A stretch of DNA of 64,000 nt from the NCBI RefSeq assembly GCF_000147815.2, contig NC_015957.1, forward strand, positions 3,906,001 through 3,970,000, read 5' to 3'. Below, piece after piece: positions 51,812 to 63,638 of the stretch (position 1 is its first letter; each line of letters starts with the position of its first letter). The notes under the pieces are model-generated. The model did not search any database. It saw only the letters and a program-made list of their open reading frames with translations, and was not told the DNA's origin. This DNA is from Streptomyces violaceusniger Tu 4113. Lineage in GTDB: Bacteria > Actinomycetota > Actinomycetes > Streptomycetales > Streptomycetaceae. A program made the position numbers and the translations under genes.

Positions 51812-52988
51812 CCTCGTGTATCTCTGCTTCGGCGCCGCCGCCTGGACGATGGCCGGCTACAAGGCCCGGGCCTGGTTCCGCGACCGCGCCAACGCCGATC
51901 TCGGCCTGGCCTGCGTGATGACCGCGGCCGTGGCGAATGTGTTCCTGCTCTCCGCGCCCAGCGTCTACCGCTGGTTCGACGGCCTGGTGGGCGTCGCCAA
52001 TCTCGCCATGGTCTTCCTCTACTCCTCCGTCGTGGTGTTCGCCACCGGCGCCCTGGTGCTGCTGCTGCGCTGGACGGGGTCGGCGGTGCGGCCCGTCCTG
52101 GTGGTCGCCGCCGTGGCCGTGGCATGGACCGTGGCCATCGTCGGCTTCGCGGTCGGCCGCCCGGACGCGGTCGAGCACCCCCGCGACTTCAGCACCGCCT
52201 ACGCGGACGCCCCAGGAGTGGTCCTCTTCCTGGTGCTGTATCTGGCCATTTTCGGAGCCGGTCTGGCGGGGCTCGGCATCCTCTGCCCGCGCTATGCCGC
52301 CAGCCTGCGCGGCTCATGGCTGGCCCGGGGGCTGCGGGTGCTGGCCGCCGGATGCTGGCTGGGACTGGCGTACTGCGCCTGCAAGCTGATCGGTTTCGTC
52401 TTCTCCTGGGCGGGCCGTGAGCTGTACTGGCTCTCCAACGGGGTCGCCCCGCTGACCGCCTCGGTCGCGGCGCTCCTGGTGCTGGCCGGTTTCGCCATCC
52501 CCGCCGTCGGGCCGCGGGCCTCCGCGTGGCGCCGCTTCCGGCGGCTGCGGCCGCTGTGGCGGGAGGTCACCGCACAGGCCCCCGAGGTGTCCATGGGCCA
52601 CTCCCGCTGGACCGGCTGGTGGCCGTTCGCGGACCTCGAGTGGCGGGCCAACCGTCAGATGGCGGAGATCCGCGACGTACAGCGCGGCGTACGGCGCCAT
52701 GTGGAGGCCACCGTCCTGGAGATCGCGCATGTCAAGGCCGGCGCGGCGCGACTCGACGATTGGCAACTTGCTGCCGTAGTGGAAGCCGCGGCGCTCAGAC
52801 GCGGTTTGCTGAATCAAGCGGCGGGACATGTGCCGGGGTCCGCGGCGGACAGCGTGGTGATGACGACAGGCGCCGAACTGGTGGAGGAGCACGAGCATCT
52901 GGCCCGTGTCGCCGACGTCTATCACCTGCCGCTCGTGGACGAGGTGCTCGCGGAACTGAGGGAGGAGACCGCCGCCCAGCGGCGGTGA
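51783..52988 (+). CDS. DUF6545/MAB_1171c-type 7-TM membrane protein
   Basis: A 401-residue protein with seven hydrophobic segments in the first 250 residues (for example LVYLCFGAAAWTMAGYKAR, GLACVMTAAVANVFLLSAPS and GLRVLAAGCWLGLAYCACKL) and a soluble C-terminal domain (LRPLWREVTAQAPEVSMGHS, then MAEIRDVQRGVRRHVEATVL). The order XRE-HEIGH-this family is conserved in actinomycetes; its function is unknown. Start GTG at 51783 is tentative; GTG 51804 is an alternative. It overlaps the peptidase gene, implying coupled translation. Confidence 0.78.
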   Translation: MSRAVTPVFDLVYLCFGAAAWTMAGYKARAWFRDRANADLGLACVMTAAVANVFLLSAPSVYRWFDGLVGVANLAMVFLYSSVVVFATGALVLLLRWTGSAVRPVLVVAAVAVAWTVAIVGFAVGRPDAVEHPRDFSTAYADAPGVVLFLVLYLAIFGAGLAGLGILCPRYAASLRGSWLARGLRVLAAGCWLGLAYCACKLIGFVFSWAGRELYWLSNGVAPLTASVAALLVLAGFAIPAVGPRASAWRRFRRLRPLWREVTAQAPEVSMGHSRWTGWWPFADLEWRANRQMAEIRDVQRGVRRHVEATVLEIAHVKAGAARLDDWQLAAVVEAAALRRGLLNQAAGHVPGSAADSVVMTTGAELVEEHEHLARVADVYHLPLVDEVLAELREETAAQRR

Positions 52989-53008
52989 ACGGGGGGGATC
53001 ACAGACGA

Positions 53009-53037
53009 GGTGGCCCTGGACGGGGGTCGGGGCCACC
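53009..53037 (+). terminator. Terminator after the 7-TM gene
   Basis: GGTGGCCC (53009-53016) and GGGCCACC (53030-53037) form a perfect 8-bp stem with a 13-base loop, 20 bases past the stop. Confidence 0.55.
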
Positions 53038-53180
53038 CGTGGCACAGGCGGCGCTGGGGGGATTCAGCCCCGGCGCCGCCTCCCGGCCACCACCACGCGC
53101 ATCCGTGCGCATCGTCCGGACGGGCCGAAACGCCCCACCCGGTCAGGCCCGGAGGACGCCACCGCCTAGAGTCGGGATCC

Positions 53181-54413
53181 ATGCAGAACACCGCGCACGC
53201 CGCCGGAACGGACGGCCCGGAGCTCGTTGACACCGCCCCGATGATCGAGGACCTCTACCCGGCCCTGGCCACGCTCCGCGAGGCCGGCCCGGTCCATCGG
53301 ATCGCCGGCACCGACGGACGACCCGCCTGGCTGGTGACCCGTTACGAGGATGTGCGGCGGCTGCTCGCCGATCCGCGCCTGGCCCTGGACAAGCGCCACG
53401 CCGCCCCGGGCAACTACAGCGGCTTCTCCCTGCCGCCCGCCCTCGACGCCAATCTGCTCAACATGGACCCGCCGGACCACACCCGGGTGCGCCGGCTGGT
53501 GGTCAAGGCGTTCACCCCCGGCCGCGTGCAGCGGATGCGCGAACCGGTCCGGCGGATCGCCGATGAGCTGCTCGACGCCGTCGAGTCCGAGGGCCGCGCG
53601 GACCTGCTCGCCGCCTACGCCGGACAGCTCCCCATCATCGTCATCTGCGATCTGCTCGGCGTCCCGCAGCGCGACCAGCGCGACTTCCGGGCCTGGAGCG
53701 ACGCCCTGATCACCCCCGATCCGGCGCGGCCGCGGGCGGCGAAGGAAGCGGTCGGCAGCATGCTCCGCTTCTACACCGAGCTGATCGCGAAGAAGCGCGC
53801 CGAGCCCGGGGACGATCTGCTCTCGGATCTGATCCGGGTCCGCGACGACGAAGCCGGGGACGGCGACGGCAGGCTCACCGAGGACGAACTGACCTCGCTC
53901 GCCTTCCTCATCCTCCTCGCGGGCTACGAGAACACCGTCCACCTCATCGCCAACTCGGTGCTCACCCTGCTCGACCACCCCACGGTCCTCCTCCAGGAGC
54001 TGCGCGCGGAACCGGGCGGTCTTACGGCCGCCTTCGACGAACTGGCGCGGTACGAGGGCCCGGCGTCGCTGGGGATCCGCCGCTTCCCGCTCGAGGAGAT
54101 CGAGATCGGCGGTGTGACCATCCCCGCCGGGGAGACCGTGCTGCTCTCGGTGGCCTCGGCACACCGTGACCCGGCCCAGTTCAAGGATCCGGACGACTTC
54201 AATCCACATCTTGGCCGGTCCGGTCACCTTGCGCTCGGCCATGGCATCCACTACTGCCTCGGCGCGCCCCTGGCCCGGATGGAGATGGAAATCGCTCTGG
54301 CCGCGCTGGTTCGGCGTTTTCCGGGGCTGCGGCTGGATGTCCCGAGGGAGGAGCTCCGATGGCGGCCGTCGATCCGCGCGCGTGGCCTGATCTCGCTGCC
54401 CGTCGCATGGTGA
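53181..54413 (+). CDS. Cytochrome P450
   Basis: A 410-residue soluble P450. The I-helix reads LLAGYENTVHLIAN (AGx-E-T type), the K-helix ExxR is in ELARYE, and the heme loop is LGHGIHYCLGAPLARMEME with the Cys ligand. It is similar in size to CYP105/107-type enzymes that oxidise natural products. No ferredoxin or synthase is adjacent. It follows the XRE-HEIGH-7-TM group after a terminator, so it may be independent. ATG at 53181 has only a weak GGGAT. Confidence 0.93.
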   Translation: MQNTAHAAGTDGPELVDTAPMIEDLYPALATLREAGPVHRIAGTDGRPAWLVTRYEDVRRLLADPRLALDKRHAAPGNYSGFSLPPALDANLLNMDPPDHTRVRRLVVKAFTPGRVQRMREPVRRIADELLDAVESEGRADLLAAYAGQLPIIVICDLLGVPQRDQRDFRAWSDALITPDPARPRAAKEAVGSMLRFYTELIAKKRAEPGDDLLSDLIRVRDDEAGDGDGRLTEDELTSLAFLILLAGYENTVHLIANSVLTLLDHPTVLLQELRAEPGGLTAAFDELARYEGPASLGIRRFPLEEIEIGGVTIPAGETVLLSVASAHRDPAQFKDPDDFNPHLGRSGHLALGHGIHYCLGAPLARMEMEIALAALVRRFPGLRLDVPREELRWRPSIRARGLISLPVAW

Positions 54414-54727
54414 ACCGGGGAAGCGAACACGTTTTTGATGCATAACCCCCCGCCGATGCGGTAAAAAGGACTTCGAGCCCGCCCGGTGTGCATCCCCCGT
54501 CGCACCGGGCGGGCCTCTGTGTGTCCGAGCCGGTCCCATGCCCGGGGCCGTCGTCGACCGTGGGCGCCCGTTCCGCACCCCGCGCCGGGCCCATGCGCCT
54601 CACCCACCCCGGCCGTGGGCGGTCGCCACTACGGAAATCCCTAGAGCTCACCCCTGAGATCACTAGAGAGTAAGCTCACAGGCTTAACCACTGCTCCGGC
54701 TTCAGCGGACCGCACTAGCCTCCTCCT
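54414..54727. other. Intergenic region between P450 and the mutase operon
   Basis: About 314 bases. It holds the terminator at 54477-54514. Closer to mutA there is an AT-richer stretch with repeated CTAGAG and AAGCTCAC around 54640-54680, probably the mutase promoter. I see no B12 riboswitch consensus and no gene. Confidence 0.55.
54477..54514 (+). terminator. Terminator after the P450 gene
   Basis: GCCCGCCCGGTG (54477-54488) and CACCGGGCGGGC (54503-54514) are perfectly complementary over 12 bases with a 14-base loop, followed by CTCTGTGTGT. Confidence 0.8.
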
Positions 54728-56610
54728 ATGACGGTCCTGCCCGACGGGCTTCCCCTAGCCGACGATTTCCCTGAAGTGACGCGAGACCAATGGCGTCACC
54801 TCGTCGAAGGCGTGCTGCGCAAAACCGGCACATCGGACGCCGTGGGCGCCGAGGCCGAAGAGGCCCTCGCGACCGCGCTCGAGGACGGCATCACCGTCCA
54901 CCCCCTCTACACCGCCGAAGACGCGCCCCAGGACGCCGGATTCCCCGGCTTCGCGCCCTTCGTGCGCGGCGGCCGGGCCGAGGGCTCCGCCGTCTCCGGC
55001 TGGGACGTACGCCAGCGCCACGCCCACCCCGATCCGGCGCGCACCAACCAGGCGATCCTCGCCGACCTGGAGAACGGCGCCGGCTCGGTCTGGCTCGCGG
55101 CCGGCGCGGCCGGGGTGCCCGTGGACGGGCTGCCCGAGGCCCTCAAGGGGGTCTACCTCGACCTCGCCCCCGTCGCCCTCGACGCGGGCGCCGACTTCGA
55201 GGACGCCGCCCGCGCCCTGCTGCGGCTCTACGCCGGCCGCGAGGTGCCGCCGGGCGCCGCGCTCGGCAACCTCGGCGCGGACCCGCTCGGGCTCGCGGCC
55301 CGTACCGGACGCGACGACGGCCTGGCCGAGCAGCTCGCCGCCGCGGCCGACCTCGCGGGGATCTGCCACCGCGACCACCCCGGAGTGACGGCCTTCGCCG
55401 TGGACGCCCTGCCGTACCACGAGGCGGGCGCCGGGGCGGCCCAGGAGCTCGGCTGCTCCCTCGCCGCCGCCGTGGCGTATCTGCGCACCCTCACCGAGGC
55501 CGGGCTGAGCGTCGAAGCCGCCTGCGCCCAGCTCGAGTTCCGCTACGCGGCCACCGCCGACCAGTTCCTCACCATCGCCAAGCTCCGGGCCGCCCGCCGC
55601 CTGTGGGCGCGTGTGGCGCAGGCGTGCGGCGCGCCGCCGGAGGCGCGCGCCCAGCGTCAGCACGCGGTGACCTCCTCGGTGATGATGACCCGGCGCGACC
55701 CCTGGGTGAACATGCTGCGCACCACCGTCGCCACCCTCGCCGCGGGCGTCGGCGGCGCGGACGCGGTCACCGTGCTGCCCTTCGACAGCGCGATCGGCCT
55801 GCCCGACGACTTCGCCCGCCGGATCGCCCGCAACACCTCCACGATCCTGCTGGAGGAGTCGCAGCTGGCGCGGGTGATCGACCCGGCCGGCGGCTCCTGG
55901 TACGTCGAGAAGCTCACCGACGACGTCGCCCGCGCCGCCTGGGCCTGGTTCCAGGAGATCGAGCGCGCCGGGGGGATGGCCGCGGCCCTCGCCTCCGGGC
56001 TGGTCCGCGACCGGCTCGCCGAGACCTGGGCGCGCCGCGGCCGCGACCTCGCCCGCCGCAAGGAGCCGATCACCGGCGTCAGCGAGTTCCCGAACCTCGC
56101 CGAGCGGCCCGTCGAGCGCGAGCCCGTCCCGGAGCCGCCCAGCGGCGGACTGCCGAGGGTGCGCCGCGACGAGGCGTACGAGGCGCTGCGCACCCGCGCC
56201 GACGCCCAACTGGCGGCCGAGGGCAGCCGGCCCAGGATCTTCCTGGCCGCGCTGGGCCCCGCCGCCGCGCACACCGCCCGCGCCTCCTTCGCCGCCAACC
56301 TCTTCCAGGCGGGCGGGATCGAGGCGGTCCACGAACCCGCCACCGTGACCGCGGAGACGGTCGCCGAGGCGTTCGCCGCCAGCGGCGCCCGCGTGGCCTG
56401 CCTGTGCTCCAGCGACAAGCTGTACGCGCAGGAGGCGGCGGCCGTGGCCGAGCGGCTGAAGGCGGCCGGGGCGACCCGGGTCTACCTGGCCGGACGGCCG
56501 GGCACACAACAGGATGAGTACGAACGGGCCGGAGTGGACGGATACGTCTTCGCGGGCTGCGACGCGGTCGAGGTGCTCTCCTCGGCTCTGAACACCATGG
56601 GGGTGGCGTG

Positions 56611-56611
<1 letters not shown>
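54728..56611 (+). CDS. mutA: Methylmalonyl-CoA mutase, small subunit
   Basis: A 627-residue non-catalytic subunit. It has the TIM-barrel and the B12-binding fold but no DxHxxG (the region reads [20 protein letters not shown]). It begins [20 protein letters not shown]. The mutase interconverts succinyl-CoA and methylmalonyl-CoA for polyketide precursors and propionate use. The ATG at 54728 is preceded by CCTCCTCCT, not a Shine-Dalgarno, so translation may start leaderless or further downstream. The stop overlaps the mutB start. Confidence 0.93.
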
Positions 56612-58839
<2,228 letters not shown>

Positions 58840-58842
58840 TCC

Positions 58843-59841
58843 ATGCCACGGACGATCGACATCGAGGAGTACGCCAAGGGTGTGCTCGACGGCCATCGCG
58901 CGTATATCGCCCGTGCGATCACGCTCGTCGAGTCCACCCGGCCCGACCACCACGACCTCGCCCAGCGGCTGCTGGTCGAGCTGCTGCCGCACACCGGCGG
59001 GGCGCGGCGGATCGGCATCAGCGGGGTGCCCGGGGTGGGCAAGTCCACCTTCATCGACGCCCTGGGCACCATGCTCACCGGGGCCGGCCACAAGGTCGCG
59101 GTGCTCGCCGTCGACCCTTCGTCGACCCGCACCGGCGGCTCCATCCTGGGTGACAAGACCCGGATGGAGCGGCTGGCGGTCGACCCCGAGGCCTTCGTAC
59201 GGCCCTCGCCCAGCGCCGGGACGCTGGGCGGGGTCGCCCGCGCCACCCGCGAGTCCATGGTCGTCATGGAGGCCGCGGGCTATGACGTGGTGCTGGTGGA
59301 GACCGTGGGCGTGGGCCAGTCCGAGACCGCGGTGGCCAATATGGTCGACTCCTTCCTGCTGCTCTCCCTGGCCCGCACCGGCGATCAGTTGCAGGGCATC
59401 AAGAAGGGCGTCCTGGAGCTGGCCGACGTGGTCACCATCAACAAGGCCGACGGCCCCCACGCGCGGGACGCCAAGTCGGCGGCCCGCGAGCTGGCGGGCG
59501 CGCTGAGGCTGCTGCAGCCCGCGGACGCGCCCTGGAACCCGCCGGTGCTCACCTGCAGCGCCCGCGAGTCCACCGGGCTCGACGTGGTGTGGGAGCGCCT
59601 GGAGCAGCACCGCCGGGTGCTGGAGGCCACGGGCGCGCTCCAGGCCAAGCGGCGCGACCAGCAGGTCGACTGGACCTGGTCGATGGTGCGCGACCAGCTC
59701 CTCGCGCGGCTGCACGCCCACCCCGAGGTGCGGCGGCTCGGACCCGAGCTGGAACAGCGGGTCCGCGAGGGCACCCTGACGGCCACGCTGGCGGCGGACC
59801 GGCTGCTGGAGGCGTTCCGGGCCCCGGCCGACGGTGGATGA
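58843..59841 (+). CDS. meaB: MeaB, mutase-associated GTPase
   Basis: A 332-residue G3E GTPase. Walker A is SGVPGVGKSTFIDALGT, followed by VLAVDPSSTRTGGSILGDKT and ETVGVGQSETAVANMVD. MeaB loads and protects cobalamin on methylmalonyl-CoA mutase. It starts 3 bases after mutB. Its tail overlaps the next gene by 8 bases. Confidence 0.95.
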   Translation: MPRTIDIEEYAKGVLDGHRAYIARAITLVESTRPDHHDLAQRLLVELLPHTGGARRIGISGVPGVGKSTFIDALGTMLTGAGHKVAVLAVDPSSTRTGGSILGDKTRMERLAVDPEAFVRPSPSAGTLGGVARATRESMVVMEAAGYDVVLVETVGVGQSETAVANMVDSFLLLSLARTGDQLQGIKKGVLELADVVTINKADGPHARDAKSAARELAGALRLLQPADAPWNPPVLTCSARESTGLDVVWERLEQHRRVLEATGALQAKRRDQQVDWTWSMVRDQLLARLHAHPEVRRLGPELEQRVREGTLTATLAADRLLEAFRAPADGG

Positions 59842-60577
59842 GGCGCCGCTGCCGGAAGCGGCGCGGGTCGGGCCGTTCTTCGCCCTGCGCACCGGCATCG
59901 GCGAGCCGCGCGAGGAGGGGTACGTACGGATCGGCGAGGCGTACCGGCTGACCGGCGAGGGCGCCGCCGGGCCGGTGCTGCGCGCCCGGGTCGAGGCGGT
60001 CGCCGCGAGCCTGCGCACCGAGGAGCCGAGAGTCGCGGCCTCCCTCGCCTTCCAGGGCCTCGCCGCCCGGGTGTGGTCACTCGCGCTCGGCCCCGCCGCC
60101 CTCTCCGACCGGGTCCCCCACCTCCGGCCCGACCGGCTGTGGTGGAATCCCGGGCGGGTCGCCCCCGACGACCTGTGGTGGCCCGGCGTGCCGCCGGTGA
60201 TGGGCGAACCGGGAGGACTCGCCGGTCAGGTGGGCACCGCGGCGTTCGTCCATCTGATGCCGCTGCACCACGCCATCGGACGGGCCTACCGGGTCTCGGA
60301 GCGGCTGCTGTGGGGCAACGCCGCCTCGGCGCTGGCCGGTTCGCTGCGCGTGCTGCACGACTGGTGCCGGGCGCACGGCCGCGCCGAGGCGGCGGACCGG
60401 GCCACCGAGCTGGCACGTGCCCAGCTCGTCCACCCGCCGCTGCGCGAGGCCGGCACCCTGAGCACCGCGCCGCTCGGCTACCGGCGCCGCACCTGCTGTC
60501 TCTACTACCGCGTGCCCGGCGGCGGGTTGTGCGGCGACTGCGTACTGCGCGAGGCGCCGGGGCGCGGGAGCGCGTAG
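59834..60577 (+). CDS. FhuF-like (2Fe-2S) ferric reductase-like protein
   Basis: A 247-residue protein. The C-terminus has CCLYYRVPGGGLCGDC (CCx10CxxC), the FhuF iron-sulfur motif, and the rest is an Arg/Trp-rich helical domain (DRLWWNPGRVAPDDLWWPG). FhuF-type proteins reduce ferric siderophores in the cytoplasm. It starts at GTG 59834 inside the meaB end, so it is cotranscribed with the mutase genes, which is unexpected by function. Confidence 0.85.
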   Translation: MDEAPLPEAARVGPFFALRTGIGEPREEGYVRIGEAYRLTGEGAAGPVLRARVEAVAASLRTEEPRVAASLAFQGLAARVWSLALGPAALSDRVPHLRPDRLWWNPGRVAPDDLWWPGVPPVMGEPGGLAGQVGTAAFVHLMPLHHAIGRAYRVSERLLWGNAASALAGSLRVLHDWCRAHGRAEAADRATELARAQLVHPPLREAGTLSTAPLGYRRRTCCLYYRVPGGGLCGDCVLREAPGRGSA

Positions 60578-60653
60578 GGGACGCTCAGCGGGCGCGCGTA
60601 GGGGACGCCGGGGTGGCGCAGACGGCCTCCCGATGGGCCGATACGGTGGGCGA

Positions 60654-61457
60654 ATGCCGAAGAACGAGAACCTGTTCTCATCCTGGCGGGGCTGGTGCGG
60701 ACGCGTCACCTCCCGTCTGGTCCACCGTGGATGGCGCGCCGTGCAGCGGGCCGGCGCGGTGACGGCCGAGCGCCCCGGCCCGTACCGGTTCGGCAGCATC
60801 GGCGTCGGCACCCGGCTGGCGTTCCCCCAGGGCACCCTCTTCGGCGAACCGTGGATCGAGCTCGGCGAGCACTGCGTCATCGGCGAGCAGGTGACCCTCA
60901 CCGCCGGCATGATGCCCGGTGTGGACCTCGGCCCCGATCCGGTGCTGCGCATCGGCAACGGCGTGGTGCTGGGCCGGGGCAGCCATGTGATCGCGTCCGT
61001 GCCCGTGGAGTTCGGCGACGATGTCTTCTGCGGGCCGTACGTCTATGTGACCAGCGACAACCACTCCTACGACGATCCGGAGCAGCCCATCGGCCGCCAG
61101 TGGCCGCGCTCCGCGCCCGTCCACATCGGCCCCGGTAGCTGGCTGGGCGCGGGCGCGGTGATCCTGCCCGGGGCGCGGCTGGGCCGCAATGTGGTGGTCG
61201 CGGCGGGCGCGGTCGTACGAGGCGAGGTGCCCGACCACGCCGTGGTGGCCGGGGCGCCGGCCCGGATCATACGGCGATGGGCCCCGGAGGAGGGCTGGCA
61301 GCCGCCGTTGCGCACCCCGGCGCCGGTGCCGATCCCCGAGGACATGACCGTCGAGCAACTGCTGGCGCTCGCGGAGCTGGAGCGCGAGCAGACGAAGGAG
61401 CGGGGACAGGTGGGGGAGCGCGGCCTGGAGCGGGAGCCGGGGGCCGGGGCGTCGTAG
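60654..61457 (+). CDS. Hexapeptide-repeat acyltransferase
   Basis: A 267-residue left-handed beta-helix protein: IELGEHCVIGEQVTLTAG, VLGRGSHVIASVPVEFGDDV, SDNHSYDDPEQPIG, GPGSWLGAGAVILPGARLG and GRNVVVAAGAVVRGEVPDHA. It resembles maltose/galactoside O-acetyltransferases. The C-terminal 30 residues are Glu/Arg-rich. ATG at 60654 is chosen over the in-frame ATG at 60633 because GGTGGG precedes it. Substrate unknown. Confidence 0.88.
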   Translation: MPKNENLFSSWRGWCGRVTSRLVHRGWRAVQRAGAVTAERPGPYRFGSIGVGTRLAFPQGTLFGEPWIELGEHCVIGEQVTLTAGMMPGVDLGPDPVLRIGNGVVLGRGSHVIASVPVEFGDDVFCGPYVYVTSDNHSYDDPEQPIGRQWPRSAPVHIGPGSWLGAGAVILPGARLGRNVVVAAGAVVRGEVPDHAVVAGAPARIIRRWAPEEGWQPPLRTPAPVPIPEDMTVEQLLALAELEREQTKERGQVGERGLEREPGAGAS

Positions 61458-61507
61458 CAGGTCAGTAGAGTTTCGTGGACCGTTCCCCGACCCGCGAGGT
61501 GACCATC

Positions 61508-62803
61508 GTGAGCCCGCCGCCTCCCCCCGTGACCGTCATCGGTATCGGCGCCGACGGCTGGGACGGGCTCGGTCCCGCGGCCCGCGAGGCGTTGCGTACG
61601 GCCGAGGTGGTCATCGGCGGACATCGCCATCTGGGCCTGCTGCCGCCGGAGTGCCACGGTGAGCGGGTGCCCTGGCCGTCTCCGCTGCGCCCCGCCGTCC
61701 CCGGGCTGTTCGCCGCGCACACCGGGCGGCGGGTCTCTGTGCTGGCCAGCGGCGACCCCATGTACTTCGGCATCGGCCGCACCCTGGCCGAGCTGCTGGG
61801 TGCCGAGCGGCTGCGGGTGCTGCCCCATCCCTCGTCCGTCTCCCTGGCCTGTGCGCGGCTCGGCTGGGCGCTGGAGGAGACCGAGGTGATCAGCCTCGTC
61901 GGCCGTCCCCTGGCCACGCTCAACCGTGAGCTGTACGCCGGACGGCGGCTGCTCGTGCTCAGCGCGGGCGCCGAAACCCCCGCCGAGGTGGCCGGGTTGC
62001 TCGGGGACCGAGGGTTCGGCCCGAGCCGGATGCGGGTGCTGGAGCAGTTGGGGAGCGCGGAGGAACGCTGTGTGGAAGGCGCGGCCGAAGAGTGGCCCCA
62101 TCCGCCCGGCGACCCCCTCAACGTCATCGCCGTCGACTGCGCTCCGGCGGACGGCGTCCGGCCGCTGTCGCTCGCGCCGGGGCTGCCCGATACGGCGTAC
62201 GACCACGACGGACAGCTCACCAAGCGCCAGGTGCGGGCCGCCACCCTCGCCGCGCTCGCCCCCGCCCCCGGGGAACTGCTGTGGGACGTCGGCGGCGGCT
62301 CGGGCTCCATCGCCGTGGAGTGGATGCGCGCCCACCGCACCTGCCGGGCGGTCTCCGTCGAACGCGACCCGGTGCGCGCCGAGCGCATCGGCCGCAACGC
62401 CGCCGCGCTCGGCGTGCCCGGGCTGACCGTCGTCACCGGCGCCGCCCCGGACGCCCTGGCCGGACTGCCCACCCCCGACGCGGTGTTCATCGGCGGCGGC
62501 CTGACCGCCCCCGGGGTGCTGGAGGCGTGCTGGGCGGCTCTGCCGCCGGGCGGCCGGATCGTCGCCAACACCGTGACCCTGGAGTCCGAGGCGCTGCTCG
62601 CCGACCGGTACCGCCGCCACGGCGGCGACCTCGTCCGCCTCGCCGTCTCCCACGCCACCCCGGTCGGGGCCTTCACCGGCTGGCGGCAGGCGATGCCGGT
62701 CACCCAGTGGTCCGCCACCAAACCGCTCGACTCCCGGGGCCCTGGCGGGTACGCCGCCGATCCCGCGGGATCCGTCGAAGCCGCTCAAGGAGAGACACGA
62801 TGA
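61508..62803 (+). CDS. cobL: CobL, precorrin-6Y C5,15-methyltransferase (decarboxylating)
   Basis: A 431-residue two-domain enzyme. The N-terminal CbiE-like part has VTVIGIGADGWDGLGPAARE and LASGDPMYFGIGRTLAELLG. The C-terminal CbiT-like part has KRQVRAATLAALAPAPGELL and WDVGGGSGSIAVEWMRAHRT. It methylates C5 and C15 and decarboxylates the ring in aerobic B12 synthesis. GTG at 61508 follows GAGG by 8 bases; GTG at 61499 or 61475 are alternatives. It overlaps cobM as ATGA. Confidence 0.93.
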   Translation: MSPPPPPVTVIGIGADGWDGLGPAAREALRTAEVVIGGHRHLGLLPPECHGERVPWPSPLRPAVPGLFAAHTGRRVSVLASGDPMYFGIGRTLAELLGAERLRVLPHPSSVSLACARLGWALEETEVISLVGRPLATLNRELYAGRRLLVLSAGAETPAEVAGLLGDRGFGPSRMRVLEQLGSAEERCVEGAAEEWPHPPGDPLNVIAVDCAPADGVRPLSLAPGLPDTAYDHDGQLTKRQVRAATLAALAPAPGELLWDVGGGSGSIAVEWMRAHRTCRAVSVERDPVRAERIGRNAAALGVPGLTVVTGAAPDALAGLPTPDAVFIGGGLTAPGVLEACWAALPPGGRIVANTVTLESEALLADRYRRHGGDLVRLAVSHATPVGAFTGWRQAMPVTQWSATKPLDSRGPGGYAADPAGSVEAAQGETR

Positions 62804-63570
62804 CGGTGTACTTCATCGGCGCGGGCCCCGGTGCCGCCGATCTGATCACGGTGCGCGGCGCCCGGACCCTGGCCCGCTGCCAGGTGTGTCTGTACGCGGG
62901 CAGCCTGGTGCCGCGTGAACTGCTCGCCGAATGCCCGCCGGACGCCCGCCTGGTCGACACCGCCCGGCTCGACCTCGACCAGATCACCGCCGAGTTCGTC
63001 GCCGCCCATAAGGCGGGCCATGACGTGGCCCGCCTCCACTCCGGCGACCCGTCGGTCTTCAGCGCCGTCGCCGAGCAGATGCGCCGCCTCGACGCCGCCG
63101 GCGTTCCGTACGACGTCGTCCCGGGCGTCCCCGCCTTCGCCGCCGCGGCCGCCGCGCTGAAGCGCGAGTTGACGGTCCCGACCGTCGGCCAGACCGTCAT
63201 CCTCACCCGCATCGCCCAGCAGGCCACCCCCATGCCGGAAGGCGAGGACCTCGCCACCCTCGGCCGCAGCGGCGCCCTCCTCGTGCTGCATCTCGCCGCC
63301 CGCTACGTGGACCGCGTGGTCGGCGAACTCCTCCCGCACTACGGCGCCGACTGCCCGGCCGCCGTGGTCGCCATGGCCAGCCGCCCCGACGAACTGGTGC
63401 TGCGCGGCACGCTGGACGACATCGCGGCCCAGGTGAAGGCGGCGGGCGTGGTACGGACGGCGGTCATCATCGTGGGCCGCACCCTGGGCGCCGAACAGTT
63501 CCGCGACAGCCACCTCTACTCTCCGGACCGCGAACGCCCCCACGACCCCTGCGACCCGCAGGGGTCGTGA
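62800..63570 (+). CDS. cobM: CobM, precorrin-4 C11-methyltransferase
   Basis: A 256-residue tetrapyrrole methylase: MTVYFIGAGPGAADLITVRG, CLYAGSLVPRELLAECPP, VARLHSGDPSVFSAVAEQMR and YDVVPGVPAFAAAAAALKRE. It adds the C11 methyl group in B12 synthesis. ATG at 62800 overlaps the cobL stop. The last codons lie within the terminal hairpin. Confidence 0.95.
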   Translation: MTVYFIGAGPGAADLITVRGARTLARCQVCLYAGSLVPRELLAECPPDARLVDTARLDLDQITAEFVAAHKAGHDVARLHSGDPSVFSAVAEQMRRLDAAGVPYDVVPGVPAFAAAAAALKRELTVPTVGQTVILTRIAQQATPMPEGEDLATLGRSGALLVLHLAARYVDRVVGELLPHYGADCPAAVVAMASRPDELVLRGTLDDIAAQVKAAGVVRTAVIIVGRTLGAEQFRDSHLYSPDRERPHDPCDPQGS

Positions 63571-63599
63571 TCCCGCCCCGGCGTAGCCGGGATCACGAC
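63542..63599 (+). terminator. Alternative hairpins at the end of cobM
   Basis: ACGACCCCTGCG (63542-63553) pairs with CGCAGGGGTCGT (63557-63568) across 3 bases. GTCGTGATCCCG (63564-63575) pairs with CGGGATCACGAC (63588-63599) across 12 bases. The shared GTCGT (63564-63568) cannot be in both full stems. The second is beyond the stop and fits a terminator. Confidence 0.7.
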
Positions 63600-63638
63600 C
63601 ACCCGCCGCCTGACGCTGCCGGGGCGTCGGCCCGCCCT

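Noticed and set aside
54414..54727. B12 riboswitch before mutA
   Set aside because: I looked for a B12-box and paired stems and found none; a ACCACTGCTCCGG stretch is too weak.
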